This document shows, in pieces, positions 1 through 8,759 of a stretch of 64,000 nucleotides of DNA. The notes under the pieces are model-generated. The model searched no databases, was not told where the DNA came from, and worked only from the letters and a program-made list of their open reading frames with translations. Made by a program: the position numbers and the translations under genes. Origin of the DNA: Poriferisodalis sp965204125 (GTDB taxonomy: Bacteria; Actinomycetota; Acidimicrobiia; Acidimicrobiales; Poriferisodalaceae); NCBI RefSeq assembly GCF_965204125.1, contig NZ_OZ241968.1, forward strand, positions 2,294,001-2,358,000, in the 5' to 3' direction. Positions within the stretch are counted from its first letter, which is position 1, and each line of letters begins with the position of its first letter.

Positions 1-1
1 T

Positions 2-355
2 GACACCATCCGCGATCTGCTGCTGGACCAGACGTTCGTCGTCGGCCTCGGACCGATGTACTCCGACGAGGTGCTGCATGCGGCGCGGCTCTCCCATGCA
101 CGCGTTGCCAGCGAACTGAACACCCAAGAAGTGCGTCGGCTTTACCGCGCCATCGTCGAAACGGTTCACAACTCCATCAAGTACCGAGGTTCGGGCACCA
201 GCGGCCATCTCGACATCTTCGGCAAGTCGGGGGGCTTCGATTCCTATCTCGAGGTCTTCGGGCGGGCGGGCGAGCGATGTCGCAACGGCCGGGGCGATGT
301 CCTCACGACGGTGATCCGGGGTGTGACGCACCACTACTGCGATTATCAGGTGTAG
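2..355 (+). CDS. MutM/Fpg-like DNA glycosylase, C-terminal part (5' truncated by window edge)
   Basis: The frame is open from base 2 to the TAG at 353-355. The stretch LLDQTFVVGLGPMYSDE matches the helix-two-turn-helix of Fpg/Nei glycosylases, which excise oxidised bases, and the end resembles their zinc finger. Position just upstream of smc-ftsY fits mutM. It is divergent. The usual GxGNIY motif reads GLGPMY, so the DNA-contacting Asn is replaced. The C-terminal finger keeps one Cys of each expected pair (CRNG and CDYQ instead of CxxC and CxxC). The conserved Arg before the last Cys pair is not at the usual spacing. The catalytic N-terminus lies outside the window, so activity cannot be judged. 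Family membership is well supported; a normal zinc finger is not. Confidence 0.8.
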   Translation, partial: DTIRDLLLDQTFVVGLGPMYSDEVLHAARLSHARVASELNTQEVRRLYRAIVETVHNSIKYRGSGTSGHLDIFGKSGGFDSYLEVFGRAGERCRNGRGDVLTTVIRGVTHHYCDYQV

Positions 356-382
356 ACGCCGACCTTCACACTTCGAGCTGCC

Positions 383-3300
383 GTGTTCCTTCGCTCCCTG
401 ACACTGTCCGGTTTCAAGTCGTTCGCGGACACGGCCACGCTCACCTTCGAGCCTGGCGTCACCGTGGTGGTGGGCCCGAACGGCAGCGGCAAGTCGAACG
501 TCGTCGACGCGATCGCGTGGGTGCTCGGCGCGCAGGGGCCGCGCGCGTTGCGAGGTCAGCGGATGGACGACGTCGTCTTCGCGGGCACTGATCGCCGGAC
601 GGCTCTGGGCCGAGCACAAGTCACTCTGGTCATCGACAACGAGTCGCGGACGCTGCCCACCCAGACGGCAGAAGTAGCCATCACCCGCACACTGTTCCGC
701 TCGGGCGAATCCGAATATGCACTCAACGGAACGCCCTGCCGGCTGCTCGATCTGCAGGAGTTGCTCAACGACGCCGGCGTCGGTCGCCAGCAGCACATCA
801 TCGTGGCCCAAGGCCAGATCGAGCAGGTGTTGGCAGCCCGTCCCGAAGAACGGCGAGCGCTGATCGAGGAAGCGGCCGGCGTGCTGAAGTTCCGTCGACG
901 CAAGGAGCGCGCCGAGCGGCGGCTGGAGGGCACTGAGGCAAATGTGACCCGGCTGGTGGATCTGCAGCGCGAGTTGCGTCGCCAGCTGCGGCCGCTGGAG
1001 CGTCAGGCCACCGCTGCCCGGCGGTATCAGGAGATCAGCGCAGAACTGGTTGGGCTTCAGCTCTACAACGCCGGACGCGAGCTGGCCGCACACCAAGGGG
1101 CGCAGAGCGAGTCCGATGCTCGGCGAGTCACCTTTGCAGCCCAGCGGGAAGCGGCGGCGGCATCGATATCCGACATCGACGGGGCGATCGACGATGCGCA
1201 GTCGCAGCTTGCACAACTGACCGCCGAACCGGCTGATCGGCTGCCGCGGGTGGTTTCGCTGTCGGAGCGGGCGCGCGGCTTGATCGGCCAGACGTATGAG
1301 CGAATGCGCTCAGTCGAGCGAGAACGCAACGCCCTGCTCGATTCCGATGTGGTGGTGACGTTGACCGACGAACACGCTCGCGTCTCAGCCGAACTGGCCG
1401 ATATCGACGTTGCCTCAGCGCAGGCTGCATTGTCAGGGGATCCGGCGGATGACGCCGGCTCGGAGACCGGTGACGATGCGGACGTCCATGCGGCCGAACA
1501 AGCCCACGCTGAGGCCGAGGAGCGTCTCGCTGCCGCAGCCGCATCGCTGTCACAGGCTGACGAGCATCAGAGAGGCACGGCCGAGGAGCTGCAGCACTGG
1601 ATCGGGCGCTTCGAGGCGTTGGCGTCCGCGGTCGCCGCTGCGCGCACCGATTCGGGCATCGCTGCGCTGGATGGCGTGACCGGAGTTGTCGGTGTGCTCG
1701 GCGATCTGGTGACGATTGAGGGCGGCTGGGAGGCCGCTGCCGAGGCTGCCGCGGACGGAGCGCTGTCGGCAGTTGTCGTTCGCGATGACAAAGCAGCTGC
1801 CCAGGCCCTCGCAGCGCTGGCCGACGGCGATTCGCACGGCTCGGTGATCTCGCTCGACCAGCTGCCAGCCGCTCGCGAACCGAGCCGTCAGGCAGCAGGC
1901 GGCGAGTTCGTGCGACCGCATCTGCAGGTGGCCGCCGATGCTCCGGAGTGGTGCCGCAATGAGCTCGAGACGTTGCTGGATGCAGTTGTCGATGAAGCGA
2001 CCTGTGTCCCGGGTGACTGGTCGAGCGCGTACGACCGCGCGCTGGCCGACCGCGACGCAGTCTTTGTGACGGCAAGCGGCGACCGGTTCGGGCCTCGACG
2101 TTGGCGGATCGGCAGCACGGGGCCGGCTGCGGCCACCGCAGCGCTCGATCATGCACGCGGACGGATTGACGAGCTGACCCACGACCACCGGCGTGCGGCC
2201 GCAGCTTGGGCCTCGGCGCAGCAGGCGCACGGGGCCGCGCTCGATGGGTTCCAGCAGGCTCAGCGCGCAGCGGAGACGCTGCGACGCCGTGTCGCCGCTG
2301 CTGCCGCCCGGCAGGCCGCTCAAGCCCAGGCCGCCCACGAGCGGGCCGCCGCGCAGCAGCAGCGCCAGTCGGCGCTCGCCGAGCGGCTTGAGGCCATTTC
2401 GCAGCGTCTTGCAGGTCACCAGAGCTCTCATGCAGCCGCGTCCGCTCGGCTGGACAGGGCCGAGGTCATCGTGTCGGCGTTGGATCGCCTTGCGCTGCTG
2501 CTCTCGCAGCACCGTCAGCGCCTCGATGCTGAGGCGCGGCACCTGAGTTCTCGCCACGAGGCTCGCACCGAGCTCGTGCGGCAGCTCACGGAACGCCTCG
2601 ATGCACTCCGTCACGAGCGGGACGCTGCAGCTGCCCGCCAAGAGCAGTTGCGCACTGAGCTCGCGGCGCTCGACGTGGCAGATGCAGAGCGGCGCACCAA
2701 GCGGGACGCCCTGATCTCGGCGCTGCGAGAGGATTTCGACGCAGACCCAGCGACGGCGCTCGCTGCATCGCCGCCGCCGCTGCCCGACGGCGTCACCGCC
2801 TCGGCGCACGAGCGAGCACTGCGTGCGGATCTGAACCGTCTGGGCCCGGTGAACCCACTGGCGCTGTCGGAGTACGAGGAAGCTTCGGAGCGCTTCGAAT
2901 TCGTGGCCACCCAGCTCGCGGATGTGCGCAACAGCCGCAGGGAGCTGCACAAGGTCATCCGTGCCATCGACGCGGAGATCATCGCCACATTCGCGGACGC
3001 ATTCTCCGACGTCGCCCGGAACTTTGCCGAGCTGTTCAGCACGCTGTTCCCGGGCGGCACGGGCCGGCTCTCGCTGACCGATCCCGAAGAGCTCCTCACG
3101 TGCGGCGTGGAACTTGATGTTCGGCCGGCCGGCAAGCGCATCGGACGGTTGTCGCTGCTGTCGGGCGGCGAACGCTCGCTGGTGGCGCTGGCCTACCTCT
3201 TCGCTGTCTTTCGCAGCCGGCCGTCGCCGTTCTACGTCCTCGACGAAGTCGAAGCAGCGCTCGACGACGTCAACCTGCAGCGTTTCTTGGACCTGGTGGC

Positions 3301-3553
3301 AGAGTTCCGGAGGGAATCGCAGTTGATCATCGTGAGCCATCAACGTCGCACGATGGAATCGGCTGACGTCCTGTACGGCGTGTCCATGCCTCCCGGCGGT
3401 TCGAGCGTGGTTGTATCGGAGCGGCCTTCCCAAGCGGCTGCACTCATCGCTGCTGGCGGATCACCCGGACCCGAAGAGCCGCTGCCGGAACAGCCGGAGT
3501 CGGAACAGCTCGATTCGGAACACAGCAGGGAGCCTGCGACGGCGCCTCGGTAG
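383..3553 (+). CDS. smc: Chromosome segregation protein SMC
   Basis: SMC is the ATPase core of condensin and works with ScpA/ScpB in chromosome compaction and segregation. The N-terminal head has Walker A GPNGSGKSN about 30 residues in. A long Ala/Arg/Gln-rich coiled coil follows, with a hinge at about residues 430-560 (GVTGVVGVLGDLV) and a second coiled coil. The C-terminal head carries LSGGERSLVALAYLF and Walker B FYVLDEVEAALDD. The GTG start at 383 puts the usual FLRSLTLSGFKSF start at the N-terminus. At 1056 residues it is shorter than the usual 1150-1200, mostly in the coiled-coil arms. The last 40 residues are a Pro/Glu/Ser-rich tail. It lies directly upstream of ftsY, as in other Actinobacteria. 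Confidence 0.97.
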   Translation: MFLRSLTLSGFKSFADTATLTFEPGVTVVVGPNGSGKSNVVDAIAWVLGAQGPRALRGQRMDDVVFAGTDRRTALGRAQVTLVIDNESRTLPTQTAEVAITRTLFRSGESEYALNGTPCRLLDLQELLNDAGVGRQQHIIVAQGQIEQVLAARPEERRALIEEAAGVLKFRRRKERAERRLEGTEANVTRLVDLQRELRRQLRPLERQATAARRYQEISAELVGLQLYNAGRELAAHQGAQSESDARRVTFAAQREAAAASISDIDGAIDDAQSQLAQLTAEPADRLPRVVSLSERARGLIGQTYERMRSVERERNALLDSDVVVTLTDEHARVSAELADIDVASAQAALSGDPADDAGSETGDDADVHAAEQAHAEAEERLAAAAASLSQADEHQRGTAEELQHWIGRFEALASAVAAARTDSGIAALDGVTGVVGVLGDLVTIEGGWEAAAEAAADGALSAVVVRDDKAAAQALAALADGDSHGSVISLDQLPAAREPSRQAAGGEFVRPHLQVAADAPEWCRNELETLLDAVVDEATCVPGDWSSAYDRALADRDAVFVTASGDRFGPRRWRIGSTGPAAATAALDHARGRIDELTHDHRRAAAAWASAQQAHGAALDGFQQAQRAAETLRRRVAAAAARQAAQAQAAHERAAAQQQRQSALAERLEAISQRLAGHQSSHAAASARLDRAEVIVSALDRLALLLSQHRQRLDAEARHLSSRHEARTELVRQLTERLDALRHERDAAAARQEQLRTELAALDVADAERRTKRDALISALREDFDADPATALAASPPPLPDGVTASAHERALRADLNRLGPVNPLALSEYEEASERFEFVATQLADVRNSRRELHKVIRAIDAEIIATFADAFSDVARNFAELFSTLFPGGTGRLSLTDPEELLTCGVELDVRPAGKRIGRLSLLSGGERSLVALAYLFAVFRSRPSPFYVLDEVEAALDDVNLQRFLDLVAEFRRESQLIIVSHQRRTMESADVLYGVSMPPGGSSVVVSERPSQAAALIAAGGSPGPEEPLPEQPESEQLDSEHSREPATAPR

Positions 3554-3556
3554 CCT
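3551..3556 (+). promoter_or_regulatory. -10 hexamer TAGCCT for leaderless ftsY
   Basis: TAGCCT ends 8 nt before the ftsY GTG, so transcription would begin at or next to the start codon. The hexamer overlaps the smc stop codon. It is one of at least twelve such arrangements in this window. Confidence 0.5.
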
Positions 3557-3564
3557 GCCGACCA

Positions 3565-4668
3565 GTGAGCACCACGACAGTTCTCATCGTCATTGTCATC
3601 TTTGTCGTGGCAACTGTGCTCCTCGCCTCCCTTCCATTCGTTCATCGTGCACGGCAGCGGCGCTCGAGACCGGCGTCACCGCACACCCCCGTTGCCGTCT
3701 CGGCGCCTTCCGCACAGACGACCGATGAGCCGGTCCCGGTGCGGGCCCCGTCCCCAGCCACCTTCAGCTCGGGACTGGCCTCGTCGCGCCGCACCCTGCG
3801 AGACCGGCTGGCGTCGATCAACCGGCGGCGGCCAGACGAGACCACGTGGGAAAGCCTGGAGGAGGCGCTGCTCGGCGCCGATGTCGGCGTGACGACCACG
3901 ATGGCCACTCTGGAGCGCCTGCGCAGCACCGCCGCCGACCAGGGCATCGTCGACGCGGACGAACTGATGAACGCACTGGCTGCGGGGATGCGCACATCGC
4001 TGGATGCCGATCGCACGCTGCACGCAACCGCGCCGGAGCGGGAGGGCACCACGCCCGTGTGGCTGTTCGTGGGCGTCAACGGTGTCGGCAAGACCACCAC
4101 GATCGGCAAGGTGGGCGCCCGGCTCTCGGCGCAGGGCCAGTCTGTGGTGATGGCGGCCGGCGACACCTTCCGCGCGGCAGCGACCGACCAACTGCAGACC
4201 TGGGCTGATCGCTGCGGGGCGGAGCTGATCTCGGGCAGCTCCGGTGCAGATCCCAGCTCGGTTGTGCATGACGCGGTCAGTGCGGCCGCAGCCCGCGGTG
4301 CCGACGTGGTGCTCGCCGACACTGCCGGCAGGCTGCAGAACCGCAAGAATCTGATGGACGAGCTCGCCAAAGTCCGTCGCGTCGCCGACCGAGAACCCGG
4401 CGCCGTTGCCGAGACGCTGCTCGTCATCGACGCCACCACCGGCCAGAACGGCTTGAGCCAGGCGCGGGCTTTCGCCGAGGCCACTGATGTCACGGGCGTC
4501 GTGCTCACCAAACTGGACGGCTCGGCCAAGGGCGGCATTGTGTTCGCCATCGAGGCCGAGCTGGGCCTGCCGGTGAAGCTCGTGGGACTCGGCGAAGGCC
4601 CCGACGATCTCGTCGACTTCGACCCCGACAGCTACATCGACGCGCTGCTCGGCGTCGATGCCGACTAG
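3565..4668 (+). CDS. ftsY: Signal recognition particle receptor FtsY
   Basis: FtsY is the SRP receptor GTPase that docks ribosome-nascent chain complexes at the membrane. Residues 3-25 form a hydrophobic helix, so this FtsY has an N-terminal membrane anchor. A Pro/Ala linker and the NG domain follow. The NG domain has G1 GVNGVGKTTTIGK, the DTFRAAATDQL insertion box, G3 DTAGRLQNRKNLM and G4 TKLDGSAKGG. The GTG at 3565 is preceded by TAGCCT with an 8-nt gap, which supports a leaderless start. The gene lies 12 nt from ffh, so receptor and particle protein are probably co-expressed. Confidence 0.97.
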   Translation: MSTTTVLIVIVIFVVATVLLASLPFVHRARQRRSRPASPHTPVAVSAPSAQTTDEPVPVRAPSPATFSSGLASSRRTLRDRLASINRRRPDETTWESLEEALLGADVGVTTTMATLERLRSTAADQGIVDADELMNALAAGMRTSLDADRTLHATAPEREGTTPVWLFVGVNGVGKTTTIGKVGARLSAQGQSVVMAAGDTFRAAATDQLQTWADRCGAELISGSSGADPSSVVHDAVSAAAARGADVVLADTAGRLQNRKNLMDELAKVRRVADREPGAVAETLLVIDATTGQNGLSQARAFAEATDVTGVVLTKLDGSAKGGIVFAIEAELGLPVKLVGLGEGPDDLVDFDPDSYIDALLGVDAD

Positions 4669-4680
4669 CAGGGATCGGCG

Positions 4681-6186
4681 ATGTTCGACACGCTGACTGA
4701 CCGCCTGTCCGGAACCCTGCGGGGCTTGCGTGGCCGAGGACGCATGCGCCCGGCCGACGTCGACGAGGCATTGGCCGAGATCCGCTTGGCGCTGCTCGAA
4801 GCCGATGTCAACGTTGCGGTCGTGCGCCGCTTCGTGGAGCGGGTCCGCGAGCGCAGCGTCGGCGGCGAGGTCACCGCCAGCCTCACGCCCGGCCAGCAGG
4901 TCACCAAGATCGTCAACGACGAGCTCATCGACATCCTGGGCACCAGCCCGCTCGACGTCCAGTTCGCGTCAAAGCCGCCCACCGTGGTGCTGCTGGCCGG
5001 ACTCCAGGGCTCGGGCAAGACGACCGCCGCGGCCAAGTTGGCCCAGTGGTGCAAGTCTCAGGGCCGCAACCCGCTGCTGGTCGGAGCCGACCTGCAGCGC
5101 CCCGCTGCCGTCGAGCAGCTGCGGACGCTCGCCCGCAGTATCGACGTGGAGGTATGGAGCCAAGCGGGCGAAACAGGCGACACGGGCCAAGCGGGCGACC
5201 CGGTGGACTGTGCAGCCGGCGGGCTCGCCCACGCCCAGCAAGCCGGCCGCGACGTGCTCATCGTGGACACGGCGGGCCGGCTGGCGGTCGATGCCGAGCT
5301 GATGACCGAGGTGGCCCGCATCTCGGACGCCGTCGCGCCCCACTACACCTTCCTCGTCGTCGACGCCATGGTGGGCCAGGACGCTGTTGCGACCGCTGAG
5401 ACCTTCCACGCGACGCTCGAAGTGGACGGGATCATCCTGACCAAGCTCGACGGCGACGCCCGCGGCGGCGCAGCGTTGTCGGTCGCCGAGGTCGTCGGCC
5501 GCCCGGTGGCGTTCGCGTCAGTCGGCGAGAAGATCGACGACTTCGAGCAGTTCCATCCGGACCGCATGGCAAGCCGGATTCTCGGCATGGGCGACGTGAT
5601 GACGCTCATCGAGAAGGCCGAGCGCGTCTACGAGCAGGAGGAGGCGGAAGCGGCGGCTCAGCGTCTCGTCGAGGGCACATTCACGCTCGACGATTTCGTG
5701 GATCAGCTTCGGCAGCTTCGCAAGATGGGCAACCTGCAGAGCATCGTCTCGATGATGCCGGGCGTATCCGATCAGGTTCGCAATGCGGAGATCGACGACG
5801 ATCGCATCACCACCGCTGAGGCCATCGTGCTGTCGATGACGCCGGCGGAGCGTGTGTCGCCGGAGATCATCGACGCATCCCGCCGGGCCCGCATTGCCGC
5901 CGGCAGCGGCACGTCTTCAGCGCAGGTCAGCAACCTGCTCAAGCAGTTCACGCAGATGCGCAAGATGATGGGCGGAATGATGGGTCTGGGCTCGAATCGC
6001 CGGCCGGCCGGCCGGAAGGCTGCTCGTAAGCGTGGAAAGGGCACCGGCCGTGCCGGCGGCTCGCGCACTGGCGGCGGAGGCAGGGCCACACCCAAGGGAG
6101 CGTCTCGTACGGGCAAGCCGGGAGGCCAACCTTCGGTCGCCGACATCGACTGGGACGCGCTCGACCTGAAGCTGCCCGGCCGCTGA
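4681..6186 (+). CDS. ffh: Signal recognition particle protein Ffh
   Basis: Ffh is the SRP54 GTPase that binds signal peptides and the 4.5S RNA. The N domain covers about residues 1-90. The G domain has GLQGSGKTTAAAKLA, DTAGRLAVDAELM and TKLDGDARGGA. The Met-rich M domain runs from about residue 320 to 440 and includes KQFTQMRKMMGGMMGLG. A basic Gly/Arg/Lys-rich segment follows, and the protein ends with ADIDWDALDLKLPGR. The ATG at 4681 is preceded by a GGGATCGG purine stretch. The 501-residue length is normal for Actinobacteria. Confidence 0.97.
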   Translation: MFDTLTDRLSGTLRGLRGRGRMRPADVDEALAEIRLALLEADVNVAVVRRFVERVRERSVGGEVTASLTPGQQVTKIVNDELIDILGTSPLDVQFASKPPTVVLLAGLQGSGKTTAAAKLAQWCKSQGRNPLLVGADLQRPAAVEQLRTLARSIDVEVWSQAGETGDTGQAGDPVDCAAGGLAHAQQAGRDVLIVDTAGRLAVDAELMTEVARISDAVAPHYTFLVVDAMVGQDAVATAETFHATLEVDGIILTKLDGDARGGAALSVAEVVGRPVAFASVGEKIDDFEQFHPDRMASRILGMGDVMTLIEKAERVYEQEEAEAAAQRLVEGTFTLDDFVDQLRQLRKMGNLQSIVSMMPGVSDQVRNAEIDDDRITTAEAIVLSMTPAERVSPEIIDASRRARIAAGSGTSSAQVSNLLKQFTQMRKMMGGMMGLGSNRRPAGRKAARKRGKGTGRAGGSRTGGGGRATPKGASRTGKPGGQPSVADIDWDALDLKLPGR

Positions 6187-6243
6187 GCGCTGCCGGCACA
6201 TGCAGCGGGTGCATCTCCAAGGGGTTAGCGAGCAGTGGCCCGT

Positions 6244-6249
6244 TAGGAT
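6244..6249 (+). promoter_or_regulatory. Possible -10 box (TAGGAT) for rpsP
   Basis: TAGGAT fits the TANNNT pattern and lies 77 nt before the rpsP ATG, inside the 140-nt gap after ffh. It would give a leader of about 70 nt. No convincing -35 box was seen, so this is tentative. Confidence 0.3.
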
Positions 6250-6326
6250 CGTTCGTCGGCGCGGCGGCCTCCTTCGCTCGCCGATCTCAACGAGCCCCCA
6301 TCCGAATTCACCTAACCGGGAGCAAC

Positions 6327-6797
6327 ATGGCCGTTCGTCTGCGCCTCAAGCGCACCGGCAAGAAGAAGCAGCCCAGCTATCGCGTCGTAGCAGTCGACAG
6401 TCGCAAGCCACGTGATGGCCGCGTGCTGGAGATCATCGGCACCTACGATCCTCGACAGGAGCCCTCTGCGATCTCGATCGTCAATGAGCGCGCTGTCCAT
6501 TGGCTCAGCCACGGGGCTCAGCCCAGCGACACCGTCTCCAAGCTGCTGACAATTTCCGGCGCGTGGGACGAATTCCGCTCGCAGGGCTCCTCGGGGCCCG
6601 CAGACAGCAGTGCTGAGGCTGCACAAGCTGCACCTTCCGAGCCCGCACCCGCACCCACGCCTGATCTGGTGCTCGATACCCCCGAGCCAGGCGCAGACGA
6701 CTCACCAGAGGCTTCCGCAGACGTGCCTGCCGATGAGCCAGCGCTCCAGGACGGAGAATCTGAGCAGAAGTCTCCTGAACTTGGGGAGGCCCAGTGA
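6327..6797 (+). CDS. rpsP: 30S ribosomal protein S16 with acidic C-terminal extension
   Basis: Residues 1 to about 82 are a standard S16 (MAVRLRLKRTGKKKQPSYR, then VLEIIGTYDPR), which stabilises 16S rRNA in the 30S body. Residues from about 88 to 156 form a low-complexity Ala/Pro/Glu/Asp tail roughly as long as the S16 core. S16 is usually 80-150 residues, and such tails occur in Actinobacteria. The stop TGA (6795-6797) overlaps the GTG start of the KH-domain gene, so the two are translationally coupled. Confidence 0.96.
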   Translation: MAVRLRLKRTGKKKQPSYRVVAVDSRKPRDGRVLEIIGTYDPRQEPSAISIVNERAVHWLSHGAQPSDTVSKLLTISGAWDEFRSQGSSGPADSSAEAAQAAPSEPAPAPTPDLVLDTPEPGADDSPEASADVPADEPALQDGESEQKSPELGEAQ

Positions 6798-7066
6798 CCG
6801 ACGGTCACACCGGCGCAGACACCGAGACCACCACTGCCGAAGAGGTCTTGCTGTACCTGATCGCCCAGCTCGTCGAGCATCCGGACCAGGTGGAAGTGGA
6901 GATCGCCGAGTCAGGCTCGAAGCTGAGCCTGACGGCGACGGTGAGCTCGGACGACATCGGTCGGGTCATCGGCAAGCGAGGTCGCGTCGCGAACGCCATC
7001 CGAACGCTGGTACGCGCCGCAGCCCATCGCGATGGCGTCCAGGTCGAAGTCGACTTCCGGGACTGA
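6794..7066 (+). CDS. khpA: KH-domain RNA-binding protein KhpA
   Basis: A 90-residue single KH domain protein. GRVIGKRGR is the GxxG RNA-binding loop, and the EEVLLYLIAQLVEHPDQVEVE start is typical of the KhpA/YlqC family. In other bacteria KhpA binds RNA, often with KhpB, and affects cell division and translation. It sits between rpsP and rimM as in many Gram-positives. The GTG start overlaps the rpsP stop (GTGA), and its 3' end overlaps the proposed start of rimM. Confidence 0.93.
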   Translation: MTDGHTGADTETTTAEEVLLYLIAQLVEHPDQVEVEIAESGSKLSLTATVSSDDIGRVIGKRGRVANAIRTLVRAAAHRDGVQVEVDFRD

Positions 7067-7544
7067 ATCCCGCCATCCAGCAGGCTTGCTGGAGATTGCG
7101 ACTGTCGGGCGCGCCCACGGTGTGCGCGGCGACGTCGTGCTGCATCCGGTCACCAACCGGCTGGAGCGATTCGACATCGGCTCGAGACTCATCACGGCCG
7201 CCGGGGAGCGAGCGGTGTCACGTGCCCGCTTCGACGGCAATCGATGGCTGGTCAGCTTTGAGGGCATCGACGACCGTGATGCCGCAGCAGCGCTGACCGG
7301 AACGACGGTGTTTGCTGAGCCGTTGGATGATCCCGACGAGCTGTGGGTGCACGAGTTGTGCGGAAGCGCGGTCATCGATCAGCACGGCTGCCACGCGGGT
7401 GTGATCACGAATGTGGTGGCGAATCCGGCCGCGGACCTGCTCGAACTCGATACAGGGCACCTCGTGCCGCTGACCTTCGTGGTGCGCAGTGAACCCGACG
7501 CGGTCCACGTGGAGGTGCCCGATGGCCTCTTCGAGCTCGGGTAG
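7032..7544 (+). CDS. rimM: 16S rRNA processing protein RimM
   Basis: RimM binds S19 and assists 30S head maturation. The N-terminal barrel begins LLEIATVGRAHGVRGDVVL. The PRC-barrel half contains DELWVHELCGSAV and ends VEVPDGLFEL. The ATG at 7032 overlaps khpA by 35 nt. A TTG at 7086 is an alternative start just before the conserved domain. The 3' end overlaps the chosen trmD start. The rpsP-khpA-rimM-trmD-rplS order is conserved. Confidence 0.93.
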   Translation: MASRSKSTSGTESRHPAGLLEIATVGRAHGVRGDVVLHPVTNRLERFDIGSRLITAAGERAVSRARFDGNRWLVSFEGIDDRDAAAALTGTTVFAEPLDDPDELWVHELCGSAVIDQHGCHAGVITNVVANPAADLLELDTGHLVPLTFVVRSEPDAVHVEVPDGLFELG

Positions 7545-8325
7545 CGCCCAGTCCACGCCGGCGCAAGCACCGGGTGCCGGGCTGCGCATCGACCTGTTCT
7601 CCATTTTCCCCACCGAGCTCGATGCCATGTGTGAGCTGAGCATTCTCGGGCGGGCCCGAGCTGGCGGCGTGCTCGACATCCGCTGCTGGGACCTGCGGCT
7701 GGCGACCACTGACGCCCACCGCACGGTTGACGATGCCCCCTTCGGAGGCGGTCCGGGCATGATCCTGATGCCTGAGCCAGTCTTCGCGGCCGTCGAGACG
7801 GTCGCGCCGCCACGGCCGCTGCTGCTGCTCGACGCCGGCGGCCGGAGATTCGATCAGGCGATGGCTGCCGAGATGGCAGCCTCAGGCGGCTTCAGCCTGC
7901 TGTGCGGCCGTTACGAAGGCGTAGACGAGCGCATTCGCACCGAGCTGGTCGACGGCTCGGTCTCGGTTGGCGATGTTGTGCTGGCGGGCGGCGAGTTCGC
8001 CGCCATGGTCGTCGTGGAGGCGGTCGGGAGGCTCGTGCCCGGCGTATTGGGCAACGAGGCTTCCAGCGCGGACGAGAGCTTCGCGACCGGGTTGCTGGAG
8101 CACCCGCAGTGGACGCGCCCCGCATCGTTTCGCGGACTCGACGCGCCCGACGTGCTGCGCAGCGGCGACCACGCCCGTGTCGGCCGCTGGCGTCAGGCAA
8201 TGGCGCTCGTCCGCACTGCTGCAGAGCGACCCGATCTGCTGGCAGCACGAGGCCTGAGCGAGGCTGACCGGGGGCTCCTCGCAGAGTTCGGCCTCGAACT
8301 CCCGTTGCGGCAATCCGCAGACTGA
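7522..8325 (+). CDS. trmD: tRNA (guanine-N1)-methyltransferase TrmD
   Basis: TrmD methylates G37 of tRNAs using SAM and prevents +1 frameshifting. It is a trefoil-knot SPOUT enzyme. GGGPGMILMPEPVF, LLCGRYEGVDERI and SVGDVVLAGGEFAAM form the SAM and tRNA-binding knot, and ESFATGLLEHPQWTRP is the catalytic Asp region. The ATG at 7522 (267 residues) was chosen because it puts the IDLFSIFP motif about 18 residues in and overlaps rimM by only 23 nt. An upstream in-frame ATG at 7489 would add 11 unlikely residues. Confidence 0.95.
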   Translation: MASSSSGSAQSTPAQAPGAGLRIDLFSIFPTELDAMCELSILGRARAGGVLDIRCWDLRLATTDAHRTVDDAPFGGGPGMILMPEPVFAAVETVAPPRPLLLLDAGGRRFDQAMAAEMAASGGFSLLCGRYEGVDERIRTELVDGSVSVGDVVLAGGEFAAMVVVEAVGRLVPGVLGNEASSADESFATGLLEHPQWTRPASFRGLDAPDVLRSGDHARVGRWRQAMALVRTAAERPDLLAARGLSEADRGLLAEFGLELPLRQSAD

Positions 8326-8329
8326 CCAC

Positions 8330-8335
8330 TAGCCT
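8330..8335 (+). promoter_or_regulatory. Possible -10 box (TAGCCT) for rplS
   Basis: TAGCCT lies 41 nt upstream of the rplS ATG, with TTGCGG at 8305-8310 as a weak -35 (19-nt spacing). It would allow rplS to be transcribed separately from trmD with a short leader. Confidence 0.35.
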
Positions 8336-8376
8336 GCGGTGTTCGTCGTCACGCCGATCACGGGAGTCGGATCGCC

Positions 8377-8721
8377 ATGGGCAGCACCGATCTTGTCGAC
8401 CAGGCTCGTCTTCGAGACGATCATCCCGACTTCGGCCCCGGTGACACCGTGCGCGTCCATGTGCGCGTCGTCGAGGGCAACCGTCAGCGCACCCAGGTGT
8501 TCGAGGGGTATGTGATCGCACGGCACTCGTCGGGCATCAGCGAGACCTTCACGGTTCGCAAGCTCAGCTTCGGCGTGGGGGTCGAGCGGACATTTCCGCT
8601 GCACGCTCCAACCATCGCGAAGATCGAGCGTGTGGCGGTCGGCGACGTACGCCGAGCGAAGCTGTATTACCTGCGCGACCGCGTCGGCAAGGCAGCGCGT
8701 ATTCCTGAGAAGCGCTTCTAG
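8377..8721 (+). CDS. rplS: 50S ribosomal protein L19
   Basis: L19 lies at the 30S-50S interface. The 114-residue protein has the family pattern throughout: FGPGDTVRVHVRVVEGN, RTQVFEGYVIARHSSG, TFTVRKLSFGVGVERTFPLH and RRAKLYYLRDRVGKAARI. The length is normal and the ATG at 8377 gives the expected N-terminus. In many Actinobacteria lepB and rnhB separate rplS from yraN; here they are absent and yraN follows after 38 nt. Confidence 0.97.
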   Translation: MGSTDLVDQARLRDDHPDFGPGDTVRVHVRVVEGNRQRTQVFEGYVIARHSSGISETFTVRKLSFGVGVERTFPLHAPTIAKIERVAVGDVRRAKLYYLRDRVGKAARIPEKRF

Positions 8722-8759
8722 CGGCACACCGTCAGTCGCGGGCCGGATGTGGGCTGCGC

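Noticed and set aside
1550..3433. Long open frame antisense to smc
   Set aside because: Compositional artefact of the Ala/Arg-rich coiled coil; the smc frame holds both ATPase heads and the hinge.
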